Made by a program: the position numbers and the translations under genes. 64,000 nucleotides of DNA. Origin: Novosphingobium sp. GTDB lineage: Bacteria; Pseudomonadota; Alphaproteobacteria; Sphingomonadales; Sphingomonadaceae. The DNA is taken from contig JACKKY010000001.1 in the NCBI GenBank assembly GCA_024236175.1, positions 372,001 to 436,000 of the forward strand. The letters are read 5' to 3'. Below are positions 1 through 8,710 of this stretch, piece after piece. A model generated the notes under the pieces. That model did not search any database and was not told the DNA's origin. It saw nothing but the letters and a program-made list of their open reading frames with translations. Position 1 is the first letter of the stretch; every line of letters starts with the position of its first letter.

Positions 1-1524
1 CCGGTGCGCCAGGTTCTGCCCTGGTTCCTCGGCGTTGCGGCGCTGGGCGGCGTCGCGCTTACCTGGAACATGGTGGCGCCCTCGCCTCAGCGCGTGCTCT
101 ATTCCCAGCTCGACGACAGCGAACGCGCAAGTATCGCCGAAGCTCTCGACAAAGCCTCGATCGGCTATCAGATCGACAATGGCACCGGCTCATTGACGGT
201 CGACGAAAGCGACTTCTACCGCGCCCGGATGCTGGTCGCCTCGGACGGGGCGCTGGCGGCGCCGCAAAGCGGAACAGAGCTGCTCGACAGCCTGCCGATG
301 GGCGTGAGCCGCACTCTGGAAGGAGAGCGCCTTCGTGCCGCGCGCGAGCACGATCTGATGCTGACGATCAAGGAAATCGACGGCGTGGAATCGGTCCGGG
401 TCCATCTCGCGGAAGGCGAGAAATCGGTCTTCGTGCGCGACAACCTTCCGCCGACGGCGTCGGTCATGGTCAGGCTGGCCAAAGGCCGCCAACTTTCCGA
501 CAAGCAGGTCACCGCCATTGCCAATCTGGTTGCGGCGTCCGTGCCGGGGCTGTCGACCGAAGCCGTGCGCGTCGTCGATCAGCACGGCCGGCTCCTGTCG
601 GAACGTTCGAGCGCGGAAAACGACCGGCTGGAGTTGCAGTCGCGCATGGAGGAAAAGCTGCGCAGCCAGGTTGCACAGCTCCTCACGCCCATGTTCGGCG
701 ACGGTAATTTCACGACCGAAATCCAGGTCGAACTCGACATGAATCAGGTGACTTCCGCGCGCGAAAGCTACGACAAGGAAGGCGCGGTCCGCACGGAAAG
801 CGAACAGCAGTCGCAGATTGCCGGCCAGAACCAGGCAGGCGGCATTCCCGGCGTGCTTTCCAACACCCCGCCCCAGGCGGCCAAGGCCGAAGATGGCCCA
901 CCGCAGGATACTCAGGCTGCCGCGCCGCAAGCGCAGGTCAACGGAGAGAAGAGCTCGACCCGGACCTATGAACTTGGCCGCGAAGTGTCTGTCGCCAACA
1001 CCGCGCCGGGTGATCTCAAGCGCCTCTCGGTGGCAGTCGCACTCAGTGCCAAGGCGATGAAAGGCACCAAGCCCGCAGACATCGATCAGATCAAGCAGCT
1101 CGTCAGTGCCGCCGTAGGAGCCAATCCGGAGCGCGGCGATCAGGTCACCGTGGTCGCACGCAAGTTCGAACCCATCGTGGACGAACCGGTCGAATTCTAT
1201 GAGACGCCGTGGTTCGCGACACTGGTGCGCTACAGCGTCGCCCTGATTGCCGTGTTGCTGGTCCTGCTGCTCGGCGTGCGTCCGCTGATCAAGGCTCTCA
1301 AGCGCTCTGCCGAGAAGTCGAGCGCTCCAGCCGCCAGCGCGCCGGCGATCGACAACGGCCAGGGCGTGATCGTCGAGGCCGCACCGGTCGATAACGCGGT
1401 CAACGCCGCGCTGCTCAACGAAAAGGTCGAACTTGCCCAGCGCATGTTCACGGAAAAGCCCGATAGCGCGGTCGCGGCACTGCGACAGATGCTCAACCAG
1501 CCAGAAGCGGAGCCTGCACAATGA
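1..1524 (+). CDS. fliF: Flagellar MS-ring protein FliF (5' end cut by window edge)
   Basis: FliF builds the MS ring in the inner membrane, the base of the flagellar motor and export gate. The frame is open to the first base. A GTG at 4 gives 506 residues starting inside the first membrane segment (about residues 5-25, LPWFLGVAALGG), so some 25-30 N-terminal residues probably lie outside the window. The periplasmic ring-building part follows (SQLDDSERASIAEAL, then SVRVHLAEGEKSVF near 130). A Q/A/P-rich loop sits around 270-310, the second membrane helix around 405-425, and the cytoplasmic C-terminal tail that binds FliG is at the end. Its stop overlaps the fliG start by four bases (ATGA), as expected of translational coupling. 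Confidence 0.95.
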   Translation, partial: PVRQVLPWFLGVAALGGVALTWNMVAPSPQRVLYSQLDDSERASIAEALDKASIGYQIDNGTGSLTVDESDFYRARMLVASDGALAAPQSGTELLDSLPMGVSRTLEGERLRAAREHDLMLTIKEIDGVESVRVHLAEGEKSVFVRDNLPPTASVMVRLAKGRQLSDKQVTAIANLVAASVPGLSTEAVRVVDQHGRLLSERSSAENDRLELQSRMEEKLRSQVAQLLTPMFGDGNFTTEIQVELDMNQVTSARESYDKEGAVRTESEQQSQIAGQNQAGGIPGVLSNTPPQAAKAEDGPPQDTQAAAPQAQVNGEKSSTRTYELGREVSVANTAPGDLKRLSVAVALSAKAMKGTKPADIDQIKQLVSAAVGANPERGDQVTVVARKFEPIVDEPVEFYETPWFATLVRYSVALIAVLLVLLLGVRPLIKALKRSAEKSSAPAASAPAIDNGQGVIVEAAPVDNAVNAALLNEKVELAQRMFTEKPDSAVAALRQMLNQPEAEPAQ

Positions 1525-2528
1525 CCGAGGTCGTGGCACTGGACGAGGCCGACAACGCGGCCGTGATGGTCATGCTCATGGAGGACGGTCAGGCCGCACA
1601 GGTCCTCTCGCGCCTTGATCCCGACGAATTGCGTCTGCTCGGCGAGAAGATGTGCGCGCTGGGCGACATCGGCCCCGAACTCATCACCCATGCGATCGGC
1701 GGATTCGTCGAGAAGACCCAGAAACTCGGTATTGCCGCACATGACCGGATCGGCCAGGTGCGCTCGCTGATGACGCAGGCGGTCGGCGAGATTAAAGCCG
1801 ACAATCTCATGCAGCGAATTCTGCCGAACCAGCCTCAGGCATCCCCGCTGGAGCTTGCCCGCTGGCTGTCTCCCCAGGCGCTTGTCCCGCTGGTCAAGGG
1901 CGAACACCCGCAGACGATTGCCGTCCTGCTGGTCCATCTCGACCCGGAGATCGCCGCCGAGGTGCTGCACGGACTGCCCCAGGATATCCAGCCCCAGGTC
2001 GTGCATCGCATCGCTACGCTTGGTCCCGTCTCGCAGGACGCCATCATCATGCTTGAAGAGCTGCTGACACAGCGGATCGGTGAGTGCCACGGCAGCACGG
2101 CGCTGATGATCGGCGGCCCGCGCGAAGCCGCCGAGATCATCAACAGCTCCGGCAAGGCCATGGAAAAGCGGGTGATGCCGGAGATCGCGAAGATCGACAA
2201 GGCGCTCGCCAAGGAGATCGAAGGCGAGATGTTCAAGTTCGAGCACCTCTTCGTGCTCGATCCCCAGGCGATGGGCTCGCTGCTTCGCGAAGTGGACAAC
2301 GACACGCTTATCGATGCTCTCAAGGGCATCGCCGAGGAAGAGCGCGAATTCTTCTTCCGCGCCATGTCGAGCCGAGCGGCCGACGGCGTCAAGGACGAGA
2401 TTGCGGCTCGCGGCCGTGTCAGGCTCGCCGACGTTGTTGCCGCACAGAAGGAAGTGGTCGCCGCCGCCCGGCGTCTTGCTGCCGACGGCGCGATAGCATT
2501 CGGGTCGGGCGACGACGATTATGTCTGA
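1521..2528 (+). CDS. fliG: Flagellar motor switch protein FliG
   Basis: FliG is the rotor protein that couples the MS ring to the C ring and touches the stator. It has 335 residues, the normal family length. The middle domain has the family signature around 110-130 (ARWLSPQALVPLVKGEHPQT) and HLDPEIAAEVLHGL. The C-terminal torque domain keeps the charged helix (EEEREFFFRAMSSRAADGVK, about 270-290) that faces the stator. The start ATG overlaps the fliF stop, and the end overlaps fliH by eight bases. It belongs to one polycistronic message with the flanking genes. Confidence 0.96.
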   Translation: MTEVVALDEADNAAVMVMLMEDGQAAQVLSRLDPDELRLLGEKMCALGDIGPELITHAIGGFVEKTQKLGIAAHDRIGQVRSLMTQAVGEIKADNLMQRILPNQPQASPLELARWLSPQALVPLVKGEHPQTIAVLLVHLDPEIAAEVLHGLPQDIQPQVVHRIATLGPVSQDAIIMLEELLTQRIGECHGSTALMIGGPREAAEIINSSGKAMEKRVMPEIAKIDKALAKEIEGEMFKFEHLFVLDPQAMGSLLREVDNDTLIDALKGIAEEEREFFFRAMSSRAADGVKDEIAARGRVRLADVVAAQKEVVAAARRLAADGAIAFGSGDDDYV

Positions 2529-3120
2529 TGCCGTCGAGCGCCTTCCGCTGACTGCTCTCGCCGCGGCCAGCGGCTTCCGGCAGGATGCCCGCTTCGCGCG
2601 GCCTTCGGACCAGCGTGGCCAGTCCGCGCAAGGACAGCTTGCGGAACCGGAAGACCCGATCGCCATGGCCTTCACCGAGGGGTTCAACGCCGGAGTGGCC
2701 GAAGCACAGGCAATCGCTGCGGAGCAGGCGAAAGCCGATGCCGGCGCGCGCGAATCGCTCATGCTCGCGCTGTCTCGCCTCGACGCGCAGATGGAAGAAG
2801 AGCTGCGGCTGAAGCTGCGCGATACCGTGGCCACCCTCTGCGAGCTCGCAATCGCGCCGCTCGCACTCGACGAAGATGCCCTTGTCCGGCGCATCGAAAC
2901 CGCCACCGCAATGTTGAGGCGCGCCGATGACGAGCGCGTGATCCGTCTGCACCCGGATGACCTCGAACTGGTTTCGCCGCGGCTCGCGCAAGACTGGCAG
3001 GTCGTCCCGGACCCCTCGCTCGAACGCGGCGCGCTGCGTGTCGAAAGCGCCAACGGTGGCGTCGAGGACGGTCCGGACGTCTGGCGGCGCGCAATCGCAG
3101 AGGCTCTGCACCAGTGCTGA
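2521..3120 (+). CDS. fliH: Flagellar assembly protein FliH
   Basis: FliH regulates the export ATPase FliI and links it to the C ring. The protein has 199 residues. A proline/glutamine-rich N-terminus is followed by an Ala/Glu-rich helical stretch (about 55-100, EAQAIAAEQAKAD), which resembles the FliH stalk. The C-terminal part has the family pattern around RLHPDDLELV. Sequence conservation is low in this family, so the call rests on position between fliG and fliI and on the helix pattern. It overlaps fliG by eight and fliI by seven bases. Confidence 0.85.
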   Translation: MSDAVERLPLTALAAASGFRQDARFARPSDQRGQSAQGQLAEPEDPIAMAFTEGFNAGVAEAQAIAAEQAKADAGARESLMLALSRLDAQMEEELRLKLRDTVATLCELAIAPLALDEDALVRRIETATAMLRRADDERVIRLHPDDLELVSPRLAQDWQVVPDPSLERGALRVESANGGVEDGPDVWRRAIAEALHQC

Positions 3121-4451
3121 AGCTGTTCGACCCGATGCTTACCGAACTCAGCGCGGATCCGCTTTGCCTGACTCCGCGCCGCTTCGGATTGGTGGCGGCG
3201 TGCGACGGCGGCCTGCTCGAAGTCAGCGGACTCTCGGTCCCGGTCGGATCGCTGTGCCGTGTATCGCACGGCCAGAACACCTACCTGTCTGCAGAAGTCA
3301 TCGGTTTTCGCAACGGCCGCACGCTGATGATGCTGCTTGGCGATTCCGTGCTGCTGCGCCCCGGCGCCATCGTCCGCCCTGAGGGACGCCCCGGACTGCT
3401 TCCGGCCGGAGACGGCTTTCTCGGCCGCGCGATCGACGGCGAAGCCCTGCCCATCGACGGCGGCGGCCCCATCCATGTTCGCAGCGAGTGGCCTTCCGGC
3501 GGCATCCGCACCAGTGCGCTCGACCGCAGTCCGGTCGGCGAAAGCTTCGATACGGGCGTGCGCGCGTTCAATGCCCTCACCACTTTCGGCATCGGCCAGC
3601 GTATCGGCATCATTGCCGGTTCCGGCGTCGGCAAGTCCGTGCTGCTCGACATGATCGCGCGCGGCGCCGAAGCCGACATCGTCGTCGTCGGCCTGATCGG
3701 CGAACGCGCACGCGAAGTTTCCGATTTCGTCAGCCGGCACATGCAGGGGGAAAAGCGCGAACGCACCGTCGTTGTCGCGGTTCCCGCAGACCACGCTCCC
3801 AACCTTCGCCTCAGGGGCGCCATGCTCGCCACTTCACTGGCCGAACATTTCCGCGCGCAGGGCAAGCGCGTGTTGCTGATCATGGACAGCCTGACCCGCG
3901 TAGCCCACGCCGCACGGGAAATCGGCCTGCTGCTCGGCGAACCCAGCGCCGCGCGCGGCTATCCGCCGTCGGCACTCGCCACCATCACCAAGCTGGTCGA
4001 AAGGGCCGGCAATTCGGCGGCGAGCGGCGGCTCCATCACGGGTCTCTACACCGTGCTCGCCGACGGCGACAATCAGGACGACCCGGTGGTCGATACGGCG
4101 CGGTCGATCCTCGACGGGCATATCGTCCTGTCGCGGGAACTGGCGCAGCGGGGCCAGTATCCGGCGATCGACATTGCCGCTTCGCTGAGCCGCGTGATGA
4201 ACGCCATCACCGCACCGGAGCATCAGGTTCTTGCTCGGCATTTCCGTGCCCTGATAGCAAGTTACGAGGCAAACCGTGATCTCGTTCTGATGGGGGCTTA
4301 CCGGGCCGGTGCTGATCCGCAGCTGGACCAGGCAATCGCCATGCACGAGGCCCTCGTCGGCTTTATGTGCCAGGGCGAGGACGAAGTCGTGCCGATGCAG
4401 GACAGCATTGCCCAGCTTGCCGCCCTGCTTGGTTCCGATAGTGCTCCATGA
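3114..4451 (+). CDS. fliI: Flagellum-specific export ATPase FliI
   Basis: FliI is the F1-beta-like ATPase that energises type III export of flagellar subunits. It has 445 residues, the usual length. The Walker A loop is AGSGVGKSVLLD (about 170), Walker B is VLLIMDSLTRVAHAAREIGL, and the family motif EPSAARGYPPS follows. The C-terminal helical domain is complete. It lies between the regulator gene fliH and fliJ, the usual order, and overlaps fliJ by four bases. Confidence 0.97.
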   Translation: MLKLFDPMLTELSADPLCLTPRRFGLVAACDGGLLEVSGLSVPVGSLCRVSHGQNTYLSAEVIGFRNGRTLMMLLGDSVLLRPGAIVRPEGRPGLLPAGDGFLGRAIDGEALPIDGGGPIHVRSEWPSGGIRTSALDRSPVGESFDTGVRAFNALTTFGIGQRIGIIAGSGVGKSVLLDMIARGAEADIVVVGLIGERAREVSDFVSRHMQGEKRERTVVVAVPADHAPNLRLRGAMLATSLAEHFRAQGKRVLLIMDSLTRVAHAAREIGLLLGEPSAARGYPPSALATITKLVERAGNSAASGGSITGLYTVLADGDNQDDPVVDTARSILDGHIVLSRELAQRGQYPAIDIAASLSRVMNAITAPEHQVLARHFRALIASYEANRDLVLMGAYRAGADPQLDQAIAMHEALVGFMCQGEDEVVPMQDSIAQLAALLGSDSAP

Positions 4452-4873
4452 AGGCTGAACGCTCTCGCCTCTTCCGCCTGCAGCGGCTGGAACGGGTCAG
4501 GGCCATCGCCAAACAGGCGGCGGCCGCGGAGGCTGCGCAGGCCGAAAGCACTTTCGCTCAGCTCGAACAGCTAGCTGAACGCACCCGCAGGCTCGCAGCG
4601 GATTATGCCGCGCGCAGCCAGGCGACGGACGGCGCAACGCTGCGGCAACTCGACAGCTTCTCCGGCGGCCTGCGCGGAATTGCCGCAAGCGCATCGAGCG
4701 ATGCAGCGAAAGCCCGCGACGTCGCCGACGGCAAGCTGGCTGCCCTGAACCTTGCGGAACGTCGACGCGCCGCCGTCGAGGATCGCGCCGTCAAGCAGGC
4801 GCAAGACATCGCAAAGCGCGGAAAAGAGGCCGAATTGGGCTCTCGCCGGGGATTTGGCACGGGTCTTGAATAG
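4448..4873 (+). CDS. fliJ: Flagellar export protein FliJ
   Basis: FliJ is a small coiled-coil protein that sits in the centre of the FliI hexamer and recycles chaperones. The 141 residues are almost wholly helical and rich in Ala, Arg, Glu and Gln (RLFRLQRLERVRAIAKQAA at the start), matching the FliJ fold. Primary sequence in this family is poorly conserved. The call rests on length, coiled-coil character and location directly after fliI with a four-base overlap. Confidence 0.85.
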   Translation: MKAERSRLFRLQRLERVRAIAKQAAAAEAAQAESTFAQLEQLAERTRRLAADYAARSQATDGATLRQLDSFSGGLRGIAASASSDAAKARDVADGKLAALNLAERRRAAVEDRAVKQAQDIAKRGKEAELGSRRGFGTGLE

Positions 4874-4907
4874 GTTCTCGTATAGTTAACGCGAGGAACT
4901 GCAGTTC

Positions 4908-6587
4908 ATGATCCAGCCGTCCGCCCTTCCTGCCAAGTCCAGCATTGGAACCGTTGCCGGAGCACAGCCCGGAGCCGCCCAGAATGGCGGAATTCCTAGT
5001 GGTTTCGCCGCCTTTCTGGCGTTGGGACTGCCTGGCGGGGAAGAGGCTGCCGGCGCGACAGCGGCCGATGGCGATCTGGCTGCCGCCCTGCTGCGGCAAG
5101 TGACCGGCAAGGAAGGCGGCAAAAATTTGCCGGATGCTTTGCCGGATGACCTTGCCGGCGATACCGCGACCGAAGGCGAGGAGATCAAGGATACCTCCGC
5201 CGACGCGTTGCTCGAAGGAAATGACGATGCCGGCGCGGGTCTCGACGCGGACACCGCCACCGACGGTGAGACGCCTTCGGTTCCGGTGGCGTCGCCGCAT
5301 GGTCCATCGCAGAACGCAATCGACGCCCTGACTGCCGCGCTCGACAAGCCGCAGTCCGCCAGCGAGAAGAGCCAGGTCACCGGCAACCGGGCCGAGGTCC
5401 TGACCAATGTGATTGCCAAGCTTTCCGGCGGCGAGACCAGGGACGCGAGCGACGTGACGAACGGCTCCACGGTGGTGGAACCGGGCAAGGTCGCCCGCCT
5501 GGTGCAGGTCGCCGTGGCTCCCGCCGCTTCCGATGAAGCGGGACTGCGTGCGCAGCTTCAAGTCCAGACAAAGAACGACGCTGCCAAGTCCGCGCAGCGT
5601 ACGGCACAGAATCCCACGATCGACGCAAAGCTCGTCGCTTCGGTTCCCGCTCCTGCCTCGTCCGCCACGCCGCAATCCGCGGACGGAACGGTCCAGGTTT
5701 CCGTCAATCTTCCCAAGTTTCCCGGCGCGCCTCTCCAGTCCCTGGCGCAAACGGAAAAGACCGGCGAGGTCCCTGCACTGCCTGTAACTGCTAACTCCCG
5801 TGAAGCACAGGCCTCTCGGCCGGGCGCGGCGGCATTGCGTCCTGTGGCGGAAACCGCCCAGGCCAATGCCGCCGCCGTTCCGACCGAAATCGCATCGACC
5901 GAGAACGCCGAAAAGCCGGACGCCGCGACCGCCCGACCGCTTCGTGCGGCACAGGAAGCGCCATCACCGGCCGAAAGCAAGGCCGGCCAGTCAGGTCTGC
6001 GCGCTGCAGCGGTTGCCCTCGACGTCCCTCAGGGTGACAACGCCGTTCCCCGTGCCGGCGACCTTCAGCCGCTGCTCGCCGTGCGCGAGGCCCAGTCGCA
6101 GGTCCAGTCACCTTCGACCGCGCCGCTGAATTCTCCGGCGAGCCTTGCCCAGACGACCAAGCTCGATTTCGCGGCCATCGTCGACCGGCTGGTGGAGGCC
6201 CGCGAGGCTGCCGCTCCCCAGGCCGTGAAAGCGACCCTCGCGCATTCCGAGTTCGGCCAGGTGTCGCTGCGCTTCGATCAGAATGTGAATGGCCTTACCG
6301 TTTCGATGAAAAGCTCGGACCCCGATTTTGCCCCGGCCGTACAGGCGGCGACGGCTTCCGGCCAGAGTTCGAACGCGAATGACAACGGTTCAAATGCGCC
6401 CCGCCAGGATGGGCAGAGCCAGCAGTCGGCGAACCTCGCATCTGGCCAGCCGCAGCAACAGTCTCAGGGCTCAGCCCGTGGAAACGACCGGGACCGGCCG
6501 GAAGCCGCGAGCCAGGCCGGTTCCAATTCAAGCCAGCTGAAACAGGACAAGACCGATCCTGACGGACGCGACGGCATCTACGCCTGA
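4908..6587 (+). CDS. fliK: Flagellar hook-length control protein FliK
   Basis: FliK measures hook length and switches export specificity by acting on FlhB. The 559-residue protein is a long Ala/Pro/Gln/Thr-rich, probably unfolded ruler. Near residues 430-485 a C-terminal Flg_hook-like domain follows (FGQVSLRFDQNVNGLTV), and a Gln/Ser/Asn-rich tail closes it. The ATG at 4908 has GAGG about 13 bases upstream. Its FlhB partner in this operon has an altered cleavage motif, so the switching step may be unusual here. Confidence 0.88.
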   Translation: MIQPSALPAKSSIGTVAGAQPGAAQNGGIPSGFAAFLALGLPGGEEAAGATAADGDLAAALLRQVTGKEGGKNLPDALPDDLAGDTATEGEEIKDTSADALLEGNDDAGAGLDADTATDGETPSVPVASPHGPSQNAIDALTAALDKPQSASEKSQVTGNRAEVLTNVIAKLSGGETRDASDVTNGSTVVEPGKVARLVQVAVAPAASDEAGLRAQLQVQTKNDAAKSAQRTAQNPTIDAKLVASVPAPASSATPQSADGTVQVSVNLPKFPGAPLQSLAQTEKTGEVPALPVTANSREAQASRPGAAALRPVAETAQANAAAVPTEIASTENAEKPDAATARPLRAAQEAPSPAESKAGQSGLRAAAVALDVPQGDNAVPRAGDLQPLLAVREAQSQVQSPSTAPLNSPASLAQTTKLDFAAIVDRLVEAREAAAPQAVKATLAHSEFGQVSLRFDQNVNGLTVSMKSSDPDFAPAVQAATASGQSSNANDNGSNAPRQDGQSQQSANLASGQPQQQSQGSARGNDRDRPEAASQAGSNSSQLKQDKTDPDGRDGIYA

Positions 6588-6621
6588 ACAACAGGCCAAC
6601 AAAGCACACAGAGGACGAACT

Positions 6622-7209
6622 ATGAGTGACAATACTGCTGAAGGCGAAGTCAAACCCAAGAAGGGCAAGGGCATGCTCATGAAGATACTCATGGGCGTGG
6701 GCCTGCTCGGCGTCGGTGGCGGCGCCGCATTCGGCGCTCTGCAGGCCGGAATCATCGGCGAGAGCAAGCACGTCGAGGAGGACAACAATCCCAAGCTTGT
6801 CCGCAAGGGGGAAGAAGATCCCTACGCGCCGAAGAGCGAAGGCAAGGAAGGCGAAGGTGCGATGGAAGTCGACGGCGAAGGCGGTAGCGAATACCGCACG
6901 AGCTACTACAGCTTCCAGCAGGAATTCACGTCCAATCTGAAGAACTCGCCGGCACTGCTGCAGGTGGAACTCGCCGCTTCGACCCGCCGTGACGGCCGCG
7001 TGCTGATCTGGATGAAGAAGCACGAGCTGGCGATCCGCTCCGCCATGCTTTCGGAAATCGCGAACACGACCGAAGACGAAGTCTATTCGCTGGAAGGCAA
7101 GCAGCAGCTCCAGAAGCGCCTGGCCGGTGCGATCAACAAGGTCCTTGAGAAGAACGAGGGCTTTGGCGGTGTCGACAACGTCTTCTTCACGACGTTCATC
7201 ATCCAGTAA
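6622..7209 (+). CDS. fliL: Flagellar basal body-associated protein FliL
   Basis: FliL surrounds the stator and supports torque. The protein has 195 residues. A Lys-rich cytoplasmic start is followed by one membrane helix (about 15-38, MKILMGVGLLGVGGGAAFGA) and an acidic linker. The periplasmic stomatin-like domain follows, with the family ending in which the last residues are hydrophobic (FFTTFIIQ). The domain reads well against FliL (LLQVELAASTRRDG and LRSAMLSEIANTTEDE-like stretches). The start has AGAGGAC seven bases upstream. Confidence 0.92.
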   Translation: MSDNTAEGEVKPKKGKGMLMKILMGVGLLGVGGGAAFGALQAGIIGESKHVEEDNNPKLVRKGEEDPYAPKSEGKEGEGAMEVDGEGGSEYRTSYYSFQQEFTSNLKNSPALLQVELAASTRRDGRVLIWMKKHELAIRSAMLSEIANTTEDEVYSLEGKQQLQKRLAGAINKVLEKNEGFGGVDNVFFTTFIIQ

Positions 7210-7218
7210 CGCCCGCCG

Positions 7219-8118
7219 ATGAAACCCGAACGCGCCTTTATTGCTGATCGGCCGCTGGCCCAGCACTGTCCGGAACTGCTTCGCGCAGGACCGGCACCCG
7301 CTGAGCTCACGCCGACGCTCACGAAGTTCGGTGACCGGCTGGCACGCGCATTTGCGTCCGGCCTGGTGCGCATCTGGGGCAATGACGCACTGGAAGTCTC
7401 GAGCAATCCGCCTCGCGAGTGCACCATGTCGGAACTGGCTTCCGAGATTGCGCCGCTGGCCGCCAATACGCTGGTTTCCGGCGGGACGCGCGACGAACGC
7501 TTCCTGGCATCCGTTGATGCCGAAGCGGTGCTCCGGCTCGTCGACCGGGCGTTCGGCGGCAGCGGCGAAGCGCCCGCCGAGCCGCCCGAAGCCTTTCCGC
7601 TTTCCGCAGAACTGCTCATTTCCCGGCTCGAGACGCTTGTCGTCCGCACCCTCGAGCAAGCGCTTGACGCGAAAAGCGAAGGCGCGATCCGGGCACTGCG
7701 CCGCGACGGCAGCCTTACCGAACTGGCTCCGTTTGCCGACAGCGAGCCGCTGCTGGTTGTCACACTCGACATCGAGGAGGCCGAGCGCGCGCCCTGGCAC
7801 GTCACTTTCGCGCTTCCGGCCAAGACGGCAGGCGACCTGTTCGGCAAGGCTGAGCAGCCCCGTGCCGCTGGCTCCGGAAACCGGGCGGTTCCGGCCGCGG
7901 ACGAAGAACCCTTCGGCGACATCCCGCTAACCCTGTGCGCAACGCTCGTTGACATGCGCATCCCCTTTTCCAGCCTGTCCACACTGAAGCCCGGCCAGCT
8001 GCTGCCTGTCGCAGTCGCGCGCAGTGTCCCGCTCACCATCGGCGACAAGGTCGTCGCTCACGGCACCGTCGGCGAAATGGACGACCGCGTCGCCGTGCAG
8101 ATCACCCACGCATTCTGA
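7219..8118 (+). CDS. fliM: Flagellar motor switch protein FliM, without the usual CheY-binding N-terminus
   Basis: FliM forms the C ring between FliG and FliN. The protein has 299 residues, somewhat short. The middle CheC-like domain contains the RAFGGSGE segment (about 110-118), and the C-terminal SPOA domain covers roughly 230-299 (LTLCATLVDMRIPFSSL, ending in VQITHAF). The N-terminus reads MKPERAFIADRPLAQH. The usual LSQxEIDALL peptide, which captures phosphorylated CheY, is not there, and no earlier start in frame restores it before the fliL stop at 7209. Order fliL-fliM-fliN supports the call. Confidence 0.88.
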   Translation: MKPERAFIADRPLAQHCPELLRAGPAPAELTPTLTKFGDRLARAFASGLVRIWGNDALEVSSNPPRECTMSELASEIAPLAANTLVSGGTRDERFLASVDAEAVLRLVDRAFGGSGEAPAEPPEAFPLSAELLISRLETLVVRTLEQALDAKSEGAIRALRRDGSLTELAPFADSEPLLVVTLDIEEAERAPWHVTFALPAKTAGDLFGKAEQPRAAGSGNRAVPAADEEPFGDIPLTLCATLVDMRIPFSSLSTLKPGQLLPVAVARSVPLTIGDKVVAHGTVGEMDDRVAVQITHAF

Positions 8119-8135
8119 ACGCAAAGGACCAATAG

Positions 8136-8417
8136 ATGACTCTCCAATCGCACAGCTTCGATTTCCTGAAAGACGTCGACGTGCGGCTTTCGGTCGAACT
8201 CGGCCGGACCGACATGAAGTTGAAGAACGTGCTGGCGCTCGGCGAGGAAAGCGTCGTGGTGCTCGACCGGCTGACGGACGAGCTGCTTGACGTGATGGTC
8301 AACGGCAAACCCATCGCCAAGGGTGAAATCGTCGCGCAGGGCAATCGCTTCGCACTGCGGATCGTCGAACTGGCCGGATCGGGCGAACCCGAAACGCCGG
8401 TTCCGGACGCGGCCTGA
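8136..8417 (+). CDS. fliN: Flagellar motor switch protein FliN
   Basis: FliN forms the lower C ring and docks the FliH-FliI complex. The 93 residues hold essentially one SPOA domain (DVDVRLSVELGRTDMKLKNV through KGEIVAQGNRFALRIVEL), the conserved core of the family. The longer N-terminal region of enterobacterial FliN is missing, as is common. It lies 17 bases after fliM. Confidence 0.94.
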   Translation: MTLQSHSFDFLKDVDVRLSVELGRTDMKLKNVLALGEESVVVLDRLTDELLDVMVNGKPIAKGEIVAQGNRFALRIVELAGSGEPETPVPDAA

Positions 8418-8431
8418 CAGGAAACGGACGG

Positions 8432-8710
8432 ATGCTCTGGTACATCCTCAAGCTGCTGATCCTGCTGCCGCTGATCGCGGGCCTCGCATGGGGCTGCCTG
8501 AAGCTGGCGCAGAAACTGCAGGAACGCACCGGCGGCGGATCGGGGGCAAAATCGGTGAAGATCGTCGAGACGACGATGCTTTCGCCGACCCTCAAGCTGG
8601 CCGTCATCGAATTCCATGGCCGGGAAATCCTTGTCTCCGCCTCTCGCCATGGACTGACCCGGCTGGCCGAGGCTCCGGCTCGACCGCATGTGCCGGGAGA
8701 GCCCGCATGA
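8432..8710 (+). CDS. fliO: Flagellar biosynthesis protein FliO
   Basis: FliO is a small membrane protein that helps assemble the FliP ring of the export gate. The 92 residues have one N-terminal membrane helix (about 3-22, YILKLLILLPLIAGLAWG) and a short cytoplasmic domain containing SVKIVETTMLSPTLKLAVIE, similar to the FliO core. It starts 14 bases after fliN and overlaps fliP by four bases. The family is weakly conserved, so position carries part of the weight. Confidence 0.85.
   Translation: MLWYILKLLILLPLIAGLAWGCLKLAQKLQERTGGGSGAKSVKIVETTMLSPTLKLAVIEFHGREILVSASRHGLTRLAEAPARPHVPGEPA

Noticed and set aside
1230..3794. Long leftward open frame of 854 codons across fliF-fliI
   Set aside because: It is antisense to well-supported flagellar genes, is Arg/Ala/Asp-rich in the way of high-GC shadow frames and shows no domain.
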